From Isoperla grammatica (Eukaryota; Arthropoda; Insecta; Plecoptera; Perlodidae): a stretch of DNA of 64,000 nt. The position numbers and the translations under genes are program-made. The DNA lies in assembly GCA_945910005.1 (NCBI GenBank), contig OX246740.1, positions 48,226,617-48,290,616 on the forward strand, written 5' to 3'. Below are positions 50,473 through 61,969 of this stretch, piece after piece. The number at the start of each line of letters is the position of its first letter. The first letter of the stretch is position 1. The notes beneath the pieces were generated by a model. The model was not told the origin of the DNA. It saw only the letters and a program-made list of their open reading frames with translations, and did not search any database.

Positions 50473-51650
50473 TTCTACCTGACCTTCTATACGACTTTTG
50501 TGACGCAGTCTAGCTCATTCGTTTAGTTGGAATGTCGGATGAACCCCAACCCTCCTCAAACAGTGTTGCCGATACACATTGACTAATCGATTTATAATAC
50601 AAATTTGAGACACCAATTATTATTGTTTGAAACGATTTTTAAGAAAAAATAATCAGTACCTTTTATAACAAAAGTTCATAACGCCTATATTACAGTATTC
50701 GTGCCAACACCACGTCCAAAATTTTAGTTATAGTCTATTTGTTAACTAAGTAAATTGTTCCAATAACTGACATTATTACTATAATGGTCACACCAGAGGC
50801 ATTTCACATGAAAAAGATTATGATTTACTTGTTTTGAGTGTAGGTTAATTAACAATCGATTTTCGATGTCGGTTATTTTAAGTTTCGAGGTCGAATTTGT
50901 CATTCTACATCGATGGGCAACTTAACAAAGTCTACAAACAAAGTATGGCATATGCAACGAAACATAACGCCGCTGTTTATACATGTGCTACTTTAAAACA
51001 TTACTTTAAAACACACGAAGCATTGTGTTCATGTGAGGAAGCTGGAAATAAACATGCAGTACGGGTCATGTATATGTGGATGTCAATCAATGGAAGGCCA
51101 GCGAATGAAAGCAAGACCTTGATGGCCTACATATGCAAGCTCAAAATAGTTCTCACAATCGAATCTATACGTATGTTTAATCAAACTTCTGCAACGACAT
51201 AATTAAATTCTTTTTACGTTGTGCAGGACGATCATTAAAATTATGTATGTGGCGACAATAATGTGTGCAAAACACTTCATGTTCGTTTACACTCGATGGT
51301 AAGTTCATTAATGCAACGTTCTTGACGGCGTTTTATTGAAACTCAACTATTCTCCAACATTGTTTTGTTATTACTGCTGAAGTAGTTCTGACGAAGGGAC
51401 TCAGAGCGGTCCTGAAACGCGTCAACATGGATTTGGGTGAGTGTGACCGACGTGGCGAAAAAGCCTGTAAGTGTAGTGTTTAATTTTATCAAGAACCACA
51501 TAATAACGAGAAAACTAGGTTAGCATTAGCTATCGCTAATATAGCTATAGCTATATTTGCATGTTAGCTAGATAGCTATAAAGTTAGCGTATCAGGCTCT
51601 ATGACAAATTATGGCTGTATAACTTCTCACGGTCTTTCACCAGGGCTCAT
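50473..51650. other. Unannotated sequence with a 101-codon frame
   Basis: The plus frame at 50897-51202 (Met start, stop before A/T-rich DNA) has less biased composition than most here, with Cys and His scattered, but no domain I recognise and no splice context. I do not call it a gene. A palindromic TAGCTATAGCTA patch lies at 51540-51580. Confidence 0.45.
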
Positions 51651-51895
51651 ATTCCAGAAAGTTGTCACTTTGACATAACTCGAAGTGATATTTACTTAAG
51701 TCATACGTAGATATCACTTACGGCCGTATTCAGAGTCAACTGTCATGTTAAATACAGGATTTGTTGCTATGGAATTGTTTTATTACATGCTATTTTCCAT
51801 AAGAAGAACAAACTCCATAGCACCCGTTAACTCAACTGTGCATTCCGCCTTTAAGAGTGATTTATACGTCACAAAGTGACAATTAACTTTCAGAA
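51651..51895. mobile_element. Outer, older fold-back element hosting a nested MITE
   Basis: Left TTCCAGAAAGTTGTCACTTT and a degenerate inverted right copy (CACAAAGTGACAATTAACTT into TTCAGAAA) surround the MITE at 51721-51850. The decay of the outer arms relative to the inner ones implies that the inner element inserted later. Confidence 0.5.
51721..51850. mobile_element. MITE nested in an older element, TTA duplication
   Basis: 130-bp element with inverted ends CGGCCGTATTCAGAGTCAAC and AGGCGGAATGCACAGTTGA, flanked by TTA (51718-51720 and 51851-51853). It shares terminal and subterminal sequence with 55631-55775, including the ATTTGTTGCTATGGAATTG core, so both are copies of one family. Confidence 0.75.
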
Positions 51896-52291
51896 ACAAG
51901 AGGCTAGATAGCAGCGCTCTGTAAATGCATCGCAATATTATAGTGTACTAAAAACATTCGCACGAGAATAAAGTTTATTCCTGCCTGTTTTACTGTCACA
52001 TAATTTCACATTACACTGGATCATAACCCGATAAAAAAAGTGTTTTGATGTGGTTGACATGTGTAATTTAAGTGCAGCACACGGGAATATGGTACGTATA
52101 TTAAAAATTAAATTTACCATAACAAAAACATTACGAATGGTGTTTAACGTCAGCATTATGTCGTTTTAAAGTACATAAACGTTATCAAAATACGACTTTG
52201 CAATATGAGATTTTACTCGACAGTCATTCAAGAATTGTGTGAAAGTGTGTTTAGTTTAATTCTTAAACAACAACGATGGTTGGTACACCTA

Positions 52292-52492
52292 GGCCCAGAT
52301 TCACAAGTGGTCCTTTTTCCGGCCTAACTTTGGAACTCCTGTAAAACCATACCCAGCTAACGTGAAACATTTCAATAATATGTTTTAAAGTCTATTCTCA
52401 GATAGATTCCTGGATTCCCAAGAGATTCAAAGTTGGGTTGGTTTTAGAGATAAGAACAAAAACATACATAGAACCTCTTGTGAATCCGGGCC
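52292..52492. mobile_element. MITE, GGCCC(A/G)GATTCACAAG termini
   Basis: 201-bp inverted-repeat element. The left end reads GGCCCAGATTCACAAG and the inverted right end GGCCCGGATTCACAAG. Flanks are CTA (52289-52291) and CTG (52493-52495), one mismatch from a 3-bp duplication. Non-coding. Confidence 0.7.
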
Positions 52493-53329
52493 CTGTAGAT
52501 TATATTACATGTGTTCCGATCTCGATACAAAATAAATGAACACAGATATGTTTAACACTGCGTATCCTGCGAACAATCATTGAAGCGTTATCTAAACCGA
52601 TTCATCCAATTACGTAAAGCGATTTGCGTGAAAAGCGATATACACCGAAACGCCTACCCCATCACCGCAAGCTATGCCGTATCAATTAGAATCCTGTCGC
52701 ACTCGCAGCCATATTGAATTGGGGAGCTCTGCGTTTTAGTATTCCAAGAAACGAACAATCAACAAAACCAATCAGTACATAATTTATTTTAACCAGAATG
52801 TATTTGGTTTGATTATGACTATGAAACTTTACCGCTGTACGATACGACCCACTGAATGAATGCAATTAATGAGAATATTAAAAGCTATTGTAAATAATAT
52901 TAGCCTAAGTTTCAAAGATAGGAATAGATTTAAAAATTATGTTCTAATATTAAAAAATATACTATTTAGAAATCGACTAATACGGTAGATCCAGAAATAA
53001 ACCCTAAATTAAGCAGACGACGATTTCCCAACGATTTCCCAATTCAAAATGTCTTCTTCACCCTCATAATTTTGCATATTGGACTTTTTATCTAAACCTC
53101 CTTATCTCGGTTTGACCAAAGCGGAAAAACTCAAGAACTATCCCCTTGTTATTTACTTCCCCAGCTCTCCACACGACAACCACAACAGTGTTTATAGTCT
53201 TCAGTGAGAAGTGATTTACAACCCCGACAGAGCGGGGGTAGAAAACGTCCAACTTTTGGACAACATCTTTATTGGTTTTATTTGTGCGAGTAGTGGTCCA
53301 CTATATTATCTCCCCCCTCCCCCTTCTGG

Positions 53330-53660
53330 TGGCAGCAGATGAGTTGGAAGACATCTCCCGGGTGGTGTGGTGTGTCGTGACTTCCCCTGTGTGGTGTATG
53401 CGGTCGTGGTCGGGGGAGGGGGGAGAGGGGGGGGGGGGTGGCGCACGTGTTGCAAGGATTGCTGGTATCCTCGGCAGCGAATCAACCTGCCGCTAAGAAA
53501 ACTTGAGGCGCCGTTTCACCCCGACGTGCGCCATAGACGAGAGTTTTTAAGTTTTGGCCAATCACAGCCACCTCGAATGTGTAATCTGTGTGCGGCGCGA
53601 CGCGGCGAGTCCACGAAACAATCAATTCTAGATGGCAGTGGATGAAATCGACGATAGAAT
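53330..53660. other. GC-rich block with G12 tract and CCAAT box
   Basis: Contains a G-rich run (53411-53440 with G12 at 53427-53438), a CCAATCAC box (about 53560) and CpG-dense GTGCGGCGCGACGCGG near 53590-53605. The composition is promoter-like. Open frames on both strands overlap and none is recognisable. No initiator or TATA element stands out. Confidence 0.3.
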
Positions 53661-53699
53661 GTTTTTCTCCAACTTATGGCGTTTTGCAATGGCTGCACT

Positions 53700-55630
53700 T
53701 ATTAAACTCACTGAGTGCGCTGTTAACAATGTACTACAATACTCAAAAGAACAATAGACGTACCAGCGCGTACTTAGTGGAAGCAATTGGTAAACGCCAT
53801 TATTGAATTAAAGGACAAAAAGTATTACAGTTAATTACTATTCTTGAATCATTACTATCCAGAATGTATTTAGATGGCTTTTGTCTTATTAAAAAAAAAA
53901 AAAAAATCCATTTGGAATTTCAGAATTGATCTAGGACCCTTAGATAGAGCTAGTCACGGCCACAAAACATCATCCCGTTAATATGCGGCATTAGACAGAC
54001 ATATCCCGTTACAAGTACCTTTAATGAATGACCTATCTATCTATATACGCACATACTCGTAACCTACTTCGCAATCAATAATCTATCCTAAGATCGTTCA
54101 CATTATTCATACTACTGCGCACTTTCTTCAAGATCTAAACAAAATAATATTTACGAGAGAACAGTACTTTGCTTTAAGCGCACCGCTTTCATAATCTACC
54201 TCACGTGTTAGGCCAACGCAATGAAGTATGCGATCTGATCTGATCTGTTTTATACCTGTTGTTTAACAAGCCGATGATTTGCAGTCAATGTCGTAATCGG
54301 CTTCCTCGTATGCTATTTCTGGCTATAGATATACACGATTTATATAAACGTTTAAATACAGAGTTTTCTATTGACTGGGGAGTGTGGTTTAAATAATAAA
54401 ACCGACAGAGAATTTCATCAACGGGAATAGGCTGTAAAACGTTGAAAACGTTTTCAATAGGCTGGACGACTTTAAGCGTAAGAGCTAAAGCCAAGTTTCA
54501 AATACTGTTCGTATGGTTGTAAGTTTACCTACAAATTAAACCTGAATAACTTTATTTCTAATGTAAATAACATTCGTACGAAAAGAATACTTTTCAGGTA
54601 TTGTAAATGTGGTAATTACTTCCTTTTAAACCACGTCTACTTCTTTTTCACTTGTCTAATGTTGCCTACTACGTTCTAAACTGCCTTTGTGCAAAGGTTG
54701 CCAATAAAATACAGAAAAACACATTGTATTGTAGGCTCGAAATTATATGGCATTAAAAAAACCATGTGTCAAAATAATTAATAATAACTGTGTTGTTTTG
54801 CTTCAGGAAACCCTTTTTAAGGAGAAATCAAGGAAAGAGAACGCAATTTAATTGGCTTAATACTAAAGTGGTTACTAGAACTCATTAATAATTGTATCTA
54901 AATCTCTTTTTATGAAAACATCATATAACAAGATTTCTTTTAAAGTTTGAATAGAGTTTATTATATTACGTTCAAGTCTACCAACCACTCAGTTTATTAA
55001 CAGTAATTGCCAGAAGATTTGCAACCCTTAAGCTTTGCACGAGATTCTTTCGCTTTGTTTAACTCGACACGAAAATCGAGCAGCAATCCACCTAAAATGA
55101 TCATTAGGAAGATTCAGATGTTTTTCTGTTTGTTTGCAAACCCAAGATAGACGTTTCTCAACGAAAATAACACAGTGTCTCTCAACTCTTAATACTCCAT
55201 AGTTGGCATAACAAGTTGACTGTGTGAACTGTTTCGTGCACGGACTGTAAACGCTTATATGTAAGTCAGATAGTACTGATTTTTCAAACACATTTATCGA
55301 TCTACATAGAGTTGTTTAGTGCCGTTTTTTTAGTGTGCCTTAACAATAAGAACGACAATGCGCAACAATACAATAGATTCACAAGTACGCACTGACGCAG
55401 CCCATTGGAAAACGCTATAAAACATATGATTTACGTGGCGACGAGCATGAATCCTTCTTTAAAACCTGCCAGAACACCGATAATCTTTACAGAATTTAAA
55501 TAATTACGATTAAAGAACTAATTCAAGAATGAATAATTAAATGGTTTCCAAAATTACAACTGTAGGCCTATCAATTATTTGTAATATTCGAACTTTTGTA
55601 AACGCAGTTTTTAGTTCTTATGTAAGTAAG
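53700..55630. other. Unannotated AT-rich sequence
   Basis: A poly-A tract (about 53892-53906) and duplicated GATCTGATCTG near 54234. No supportable gene. Confidence 0.55.
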
Positions 55631-55775
55631 GGCGGAATGCAGAGTCAATTGTTAAGTAAGTGATTTGTTTATGGTTGTTATGAAGTTGTTGTTCATGGAA
55701 GTAGCATGTAACTAATAACACAATTCCATAGCAACAAATCCTGTACTTAACTTGACACTTGACTCTGCATACGGC
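55631..55775. mobile_element. MITE related to 51721-51850
   Basis: 145-bp inverted-repeat element. The left end GGCGGAATGCAGAGTCAA matches the inverted right end GGCCGTATGCAGAGTCAA, and internal CAATTCCATAGCAACAAATC matches the inner part of the copy at 51.7 kb. The target duplication is not clear. Confidence 0.75.
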
Positions 55776-56112
55776 CATGTTGGTTAATAACAACTGCTTT
55801 GTTAAGTATTGTATAGCGTTCTTTAGATATTACTGAACAGTTTTTGATGTGGCTCACCTTCCCACTATATAAAACCAAGGCCAATGTTTTTGCAATGGAG
55901 TGTAGCCCAGTAAAATGAAGGATCAAGAGGCTTCTGGTCGGTAACGATCGTGTTAATTGGCAATTAGAGGTTAGCCCCATCAGAACCAGGTTTTGCAACT
56001 AGCAATACGCATTCAAAGGTGCAAGTTGGATTCAGATTTTAAGTGGCTTGCATCCCCCTTTTTTCAATCAAACTGCGTTATATGAGATTCACTCCGACCT
56101 AAAACTACCTAA

Positions 56113-56510
56113 AGCGTGGTTCACAATTGAAATAAGAGTTAGTTAAGTGAAATAGCTATAAGGTTTAAGCGAATTGGAACATACAATAACAATGCTGTGG
56201 TTCACATCCGTCACAGTGGATTGAAATAGTCATAAGGAATGAATCAATTCCATTTCTTATTTCAACTTCCCATGATGCACCTTATGACGAACCAATCAGA
56301 ACGCAGAAGAGCCATACTAGAAGGTTAACTACGGAAATCAAAACAAAAACAGTGGCACCGGATATTTTGCTGTTACAGTCAATGATAGTGAGTAGGCTAC
56401 ACTTTCACTACTGAAAAAAGCAACTAGTCGTCGGTTATGAACCAATAGCTTGTTATTTCACTATTTTACTGTTTCTTATTGCAACTCTTATTTCAATTGT
56501 GAATCGGCCT
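56113..56510. mobile_element. MITE, 398 bp, TAA target duplication
   Basis: Ends AGCGTGGTTCACAATTG and, inverted, AGGCCGATTCACAATTG, both followed by AAATAAGAGTTG-like sequence. TAA flanks at 56110-56112 and 56511-56513. Internal copies of ATTTCAA/TTGAAAT suggest internal repeats. Non-coding. Likely PIF/Harbinger type by its TWA duplication. Confidence 0.8.
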
Positions 56511-56629
56511 TAAAACAATACAACAACCGAACCTAATGTGTACACGAGGAGAAACGACTATGATAGTAATCATACAAATTTTAATTAATTACATAATTTA
56601 TTTACTTCATTGTTGGACACAGGGAGCAG

Positions 56630-56775
56630 GGCCCTGATTCTCTATGGTCAACGGTAAGGTGATCACCGATTTTGGTCGTTATGAGAAGGCTGTGACCCAA
56701 TCACAGCCATCCATTTGCCTTCCGTAACGACAGAAACCGGTGAGAAATTTACCACAGATTTAGAGAATCGGGCTC
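56630..56775. mobile_element. Hairpin MITE with CAG target duplication
   Basis: 146-bp near-palindromic element with GATTCTCTA-containing ends, flanked by CAG (56627-56629 and 56776-56778). The centre contains GGCTGTGACC and its complement, so most of it can fold back. It lies 120 bp from another MITE (56113-56510). Confidence 0.75.
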
Positions 56776-57302
56776 CAGATATAAAAAAAAAAAAAAAAAA
56801 CATAATTTATTGAAAGAGATAGAATGCGAACTCGTTCTTCTTTTTTTATTGTGAACAATAATTGTGTTTTAATTTATAATAAGCAATTAAATTATAATGA
56901 GAATACACTATTGGCTACAGCTGAACAGATAACATGACGAATCGATTGCTAATGTAACAATGAAACATTAGTATTATTGCTAATTGATTATTATCTCGTA
57001 ATGCAAGCCAATTAATTGTTAGGATGCCCCTTAGTGCCAACGTAACAAACAATATTGTTAAAACAACTCCTTATTCACAATTCTAATGAGACCATTAAAA
57101 AAAGAACTTGCTAATATTTAAACTATCACCTACAATACACAACAAAGAAAGAGAGAAATGAGTTTCAAATATTGCTTTTCAGTAGAACCTAATGGTAAAC
57201 GCTTTTAGAGGACCAGTAGACCTTCAACTAAACGCTATCTGGAATAGAACTATCTGAAATTCAAAATTTCCATGCTAAAGTTAACAAACAAATTGTCTAT
57301 AT

Positions 57303-57463
57303 TTTTTGCAACGAGGCTAATCGAGACGATGATTGGGTGATTATGAGGATGAAAAAACGCCTCATTGACATCCGTGCCCTAGCCAGGATTCGAACCTGGA
57401 ACGCAGAGACCGCGGTTTACTAGACCAACACCTAATCGACCTCGGCCAACTGCGCCGGCTGTA
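57303..57463 (-). mobile_element. tRNA-derived SINE, well-preserved promoter, 3' truncated
   Basis: On the minus strand an A-box GCGCAGTTGGCCGAGG is followed by a perfect B-box GGTTCGAATCC inside a T-arm stem (CCAGG/CCTGG). A body then aligns with the copy at 23964 through ATTAGCCTCGTT. The long spacing between boxes suits descent from a long-variable-arm tRNA (Ser/Leu). No acceptor stem closes it, so it is not a tRNA gene. The (ATC)n tail is missing. Confidence 0.8.
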
Positions 57464-57794
57464 TAGCCGCTATGGGCTTTATGTGAATACATCCTATTGC
57501 GTTACAAATCCCTTTACAAAGCAGGTGATAAAAATAATTAATGTACGATGTGTACGAACTTGGATGAGAATAACGGTATTGTAAACACGTTCTGTAGACA
57601 ATCTTCACAAACAGTTTATTTAGGGTACGAAGACCAGATTGTGCGCAAGTATTTTCAGCACTATTACTCCATATCCTGTAAACAACGTACATCATGTGAT
57701 TACATGTTGATAATAGTGTCAGCCGTTCATAATTCACATGAACAAACAACAGAACCAAGTATGAGCACTTGCTTCACTGTATTCACCTAGATTT

Positions 57795-57902
57795 ATTCAT
57801 AGGTTGCCTGTACGTCACTTCTTTGCGCGTGGCGGCCACATTTGTGATCAAACTTTGTCGTTGCCATGGAGAAGCAATTGAAGGCTGTTGCGGTAGAACA
57901 CG
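57795..57902 (+). promoter_or_regulatory. Promoter-like block with a possible short first exon
   Basis: A CpG-bearing stretch with a CGTCAC half-CRE (57813-57818) and GCGCGTGGCGGCC precedes an ATG at 57866 in good Kozak context (GTTGCCATGG). The next 12 codons read M-E-K-Q-L-K-A-V-A-V-E-H, with codon use unlike the AT-rich surroundings, up to a moderate donor at 57903 (CG, then GTAATT). Without a donor the frame runs on through T-rich sequence to a stop after about 40 codons. No downstream partner exon was found. It could be a nested gene start, a pseudogene fragment or chance. Confidence 0.2.
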
Positions 57903-58077
57903 GTAATTCTTACTTCTTCAAACATTCAGCTTGTTTTTTAAATAAAATTTGTATGTGTAATATTTTTTTGTTTTTTTATTATTAATGTTTACTTTTTAAA
58001 TTCTAAATTAGGCTTATTTATTAAATTTGAATAGTATGTGCCAATGATCTAGGATTGGTCCTCATCAATTGTGTCGC

Positions 58078-58112
58078 AATCATGGCCGCTGTGACGTCAC
58101 GTGGGAACTATG
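58078..58112. promoter_or_regulatory. CRE overlapping an E-box
   Basis: TGACGTCA (58092-58099) overlaps CACGTG (58098-58103), next to an ATGGCC motif. Together they give a compact bZIP/bHLH-type composite site about 200 bp downstream of the promoter-like block at 57.8 kb. Confidence 0.3.
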
Positions 58113-58912
58113 AATAGTACTTCATTTCATCACCATTTAAAATCATAATAAACATGCTTGCTCTTCCTTGAATACCGATCAGAAATGTATTTCATCTATG
58201 GTCTAAGGACATGTTTAGCTAACCTTCATGAATGAAAATCTTTTCCATAACAGAAAACAAAACAATTATTATATTAACGTTCTATAATATATTACTAACA
58301 CTTGTTTTATGGCATTAAAGTTAGATTTATATATTAACTTATTTCATCAACATTTGAAATCATCGTACGCCTGATTTTTCACGGAATACACAATCACAAA
58401 GTAGTTGAGTTTGTCTAAGCCTGAGAAAATTTCAGCTACATTTTATGAAAGAAACTATTTTCCACAATAGAGCACTAAATTTACACGAGATGCATTCTGG
58501 TGGCAAGAAAATAAACTTCTATTAGGAGTGGTTTAGCTGTCAATTTTCATTGTTGTTTTATTGTTATTATTCATCAATGGCGCTGAATGGAGGTTGCTTA
58601 GCAGCGCTATCTATGTTAGTTTTGAGTCCTCTATAATAAAAAAATAAAACTACTTTTTTATTCAGAACCTCCTTCAATACGAAAAAATTAACGAACATTT
58701 CTTATTCGTTATTGAAACTCATTTAATAATAACAATCAATTGCCTTTGTTTGTCATTCCTACGACCGTAGTACACCCTTGATCTTGCCGCACGCACACAG
58801 CAATAACTTTTATCCAAAGCAAGAAGACGAGGCAGGGGGCTGTGGTTTTCTAAAGCTCGCAATTAAGTCGTAAACTTGGAAGGCGGTGGCGAGTGAGCAC
58901 GAATATTAATTC

Positions 58913-58950
58913 CACCCCCCCCAACCCCCCCCCCCCCCCCACCCCCCACG
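58913..58950. repeat. Poly-C tract (16) with flanking C runs
   Basis: C-only sequence with single A or AA interruptions, the longest run at 58925-58940. A smaller C9 tract lies at 59931-59939. Confidence 0.95.
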
Positions 58951-60782
58951 CACGGTAGTTTGTTGCACGAGGATGACTTCCGCACTAAATGGACTTGTTC
59001 AAACAAGTTCTCGAGTGGGGATATCGCGCCTTAGACGACGCCCTGTAATGCTTGACCTAACTTCATGAATTTTAAACTCGAGTTCATCTATCTATCTAAT
59101 CCAATGCGCCACGGAAAGGAAAAACGAAAATTGATAGTAATGAGTTCACATGTGAAGGGACCAGGGAAAAACTTACAAAGTCACATTTTCACTTTCTGAA
59201 GATAAATCAATTATAAAGTTTGAAGACTGATATACCACCTGGAAGACAACGTTTATCCAAAACAAGGGCCTTAGGTCTGCATGATGGGTTATTTGTGAAA
59301 AACATTCAACAAAGTAAGCCAATAAAATGCCAAGGAACTACTATGTCGACTTTGATCGTTTTTCCCTACAACCCAATGGAGTTTCATCTTTCTTCCATAC
59401 AGGTCGTATTTGATCTTTTTTTCCGCAATTTTCTTTTGTTATTAAGTAGTACTCATTAAACATTAAAGATGGCGACACAACTCGATTTAGAAAAAATTAA
59501 AGTTTGATCGTTTTTCCCCTAGACCTCAAACGTTCGAGTAGTCAGAAAAGTTAGTTATACCCAGACCGTCTTAAGTTAGTGGAAAGTTTATTAAAACTTC
59601 CCGTTAAAAGACAGACGATCTTCACAATATTTTCGTACGACGAAAAGAAACGAACTTTCTAACCCGAAATTAGTCCTGTTCGTTGGTAGTGAAACTTTGT
59701 CTGTTTTATGAAAGAAGTCGGATTTGATGACGGAGAAGTTTAGAGAATGAAGAAGCCACAGTTGCAAGATTGGTCCACTTTCTTAGAGACATAGAAACTA
59801 TTTTATAGACGAAATCTTCTAACGACTTACATCCCTATTGCTTTAACCAACTGGAGACAGCTTTGATTAAGCTCTATGATAAATACATAGATACTTCCAG
59901 GGAAAGGGGAAGCTTTGACCCACGTAAACACCCCCCCCCTTTCTACCCCCACCCCCCTGAATAAATTAGCTATACCCACAATATATTACTTGCTTTTCCT
60001 GGATACTGCAATGTCCGTTGTAGTAACAAAGGCACATAATTCTAATGAGTAGGCTAATTTCCGAAATGAAAGTGCAAACAGTATAACAACGTTTAAACGG
60101 CGGGAGGACGATAGTGTTTGTGATAAAATCGAATTTTACTTGCTCCACAAATCGCATTTACATGTAAAAGGATTCAATCCAATTTAAGTAGCCTATGCGG
60201 TTGATTTCACAAACCAGTAGATTGAATTCAAACTCGATTGAATATTTAAATCTGTGTCAACATTATGTTCTGTTTACATGATGAGATTGAGTCTCACTTT
60301 CACCTAACTCTTAAATGTTTTAGTAGATTGAATAAGTCTTGTCTTTGTCGGTAAGTGAGGTTGTTATTGAATACAAAAATCAAACTCAATCCTCTTCAAT
60401 CGTGTTCTGACTTCTGTTACGTAGCATTCTCAATACTCGATCACAAATATATCTACTCATTATACGGGCCGTGCGAATTTCTCTTATTTCCAAATTACAA
60501 CAAAGTAATTTTTAGAGTTTCCACGCTAACATTTATAAAACCTGAAAGTGGTTCTGAATTAATCATCACGTTAGAAATTGTTCGTAAGTTTTCACTTGAA
60601 CTAGCTAAGTGGAACATACGTAATTATTGATGTTTGTTTTTATAACAACATCCTAATGGAAAGTATACAGCATTTCAAAGAGTCTACTGACTTGAAACAA
60701 CCCGAACCACCAAAATATTAATGATTTAGCAAAGCTTATAGATCCGAATCTACCAAACATTGATAATCTCCGATTTAATAAT

Positions 60783-60920
60783 ATCGGAAATTGGTTAGCA
60801 TGGTTTCGACAAACAATACATCCATAATGTATTGTGTCTTCTACCAATCGCTATGGTTGTTAGGCGCAAATCTCCGATTAACGATTAATCTCCGGACTAA
60901 AACTTTGATAGAAACCGCCC
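60783..60920 (+). repeat. Dispersed repeat (CTCCGATTAAC family), copy 2
   Basis: Second copy of the family at 2302. It ends AAACTTTGATAGAAACCGCCC, probably the element terminus. An additional AATCTCCGATT lies about 20 bp upstream of the aligned part, so this may be one end of a MITE whose other end has decayed. Confidence 0.65.
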
Positions 60921-61254
60921 TTGGTCAGGGGATAATTAAAAATGTACAATTATTAGCGAAACTATCTATTATAATTAAACGCATACATCATTACTTCAAT
61001 AAGCTTACGAACACAAATGATAATCCAGGTGATTATTCAATTCAGATGTAGGATACTGTAGCTTCCACTAAGCCTGGATCCTACCTGTCACATCACCCTT
61101 CCAAGCATCACTTAATAACTTACAACATTATCCCGGAAGCAATTACTCACAACCCGAAACGATAGCCGAGCGTGAATATAACTCGCAGCGAAGTGAACCT
61201 ACCACCAACAAGAGTCGAGATGGCTAATTGAAAGTGACGTAGGTAGGTATAACC

Positions 61255-61450
61255 AAAACTTGACATTTACTGATCGCGCGCCCGCTCGCATTTGTAATAT
61301 TAAACACTTTACTCGATTGTAAGCCGGTGCGCATTGTGGGCTGGCGGGACGCTTTGCGGTCGCATTAATGGCGGTCACGTGACAACCACGTGTGAATGTG
61401 GCCGCTACATCACTCCTGATTGGTCAGTGGTGTTCCTACGGTCGAGACGT
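61255..61450. promoter_or_regulatory. CpG-rich block with E-boxes and a CCAAT box
   Basis: A clearly GC- and CpG-richer island containing CACGTG twice (within GTCACGTGAC near 61376-61385 and again near 61389), GCGCGC and an inverted CCAAT box (ATTGG near 61421). It lies 1 kb downstream, in minus-strand terms, of recursive site B and abuts a MITE at 61465. It may be an enhancer, an internal promoter or a remnant of an inserted element. There is no coding evidence. Confidence 0.3.
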
Positions 61451-61464
61451 GGTCAACTGACCAG

Positions 61465-61969
61465 GGGCCGGATTCACGAGAGTTCTTAACTTAGGACAGG
61501 TCATAAGTCCTGCTGTACAGTATGTGCCATTATAAATCCATGGTAGGCCTACTACAGAGCCCAATTGATATAGCTATACTGTCGTGAAAATCACAGTGAA
61601 CTTAAAATATTGCAAGGCGGTGTTTTAAAGTTGTGTTTTGTTTTCTAATACCTCCACATTCTAAAAACATAGAAATGTATAATGTCAAGGTAAGTAAACG
61701 ATATTTATTTATACGATTACACGATTACGATTATAAGATTTGTATTTATTTATGTTCACACTTCGAAGTCATAGACGTATTGCCACCATCTTTGAGGAAA
61801 GATAAGACCAACTCAGACAGGGCCTAAATTTTGGTATCAAGTGTTTGTTATTTACTAGGGTTTCTTAGCGACGTCGAGTCGAGGCTATGTGCAGGTCCGT
61901 ATCGGCCAATGGCGTAGTGGTCCTAAAGTTAGGCCAGGTCTAAGTTAAGATCTCTTGTGAATCCGGCCC
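61465..61969. mobile_element. MITE, 505 bp, CAG target duplication
   Basis: Ends GGGCCGGATTCACGAGAG and, inverted, GGGCCGGATTCACAAGAG, extending inwards with CTTAACTTAG on both sides. Flanked by CAG (61462-61464 and 61970-61972). The longest and best preserved member of the CWG class here. Its interior holds only a 64-codon open frame with no recognisable domain. Confidence 0.8.

Larger units (their letters stand above)
58113..61254. other. Mostly unannotated sequence
   Basis: Holds the C tracts (58913 and 59931) and the dispersed repeat at 60783. An ATG at 59469 in AAAGATGGCG context opens 12 codons and then stops. TTTGATCGTTTTTCCC occurs twice (about 59354 and 59504). No gene called. Confidence 0.5.

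Noticed and set aside
50897..51202. 101-codon plus-strand frame with Cys/His residues
   Set aside because: Spacing does not fit a zinc-finger pattern and there is no splice or promoter support.
57360..57445. A functional tRNA gene (Ser/Leu type)
   Set aside because: A and B boxes are good, but no acceptor stem closes and the sequence continues into a body shared with another copy, so it is a SINE.
61673..61700. Strong plus-strand donor GTAAGTAAAC after GTCAAG
   Set aside because: Inside a MITE, with no acceptor or coding frame upstream.
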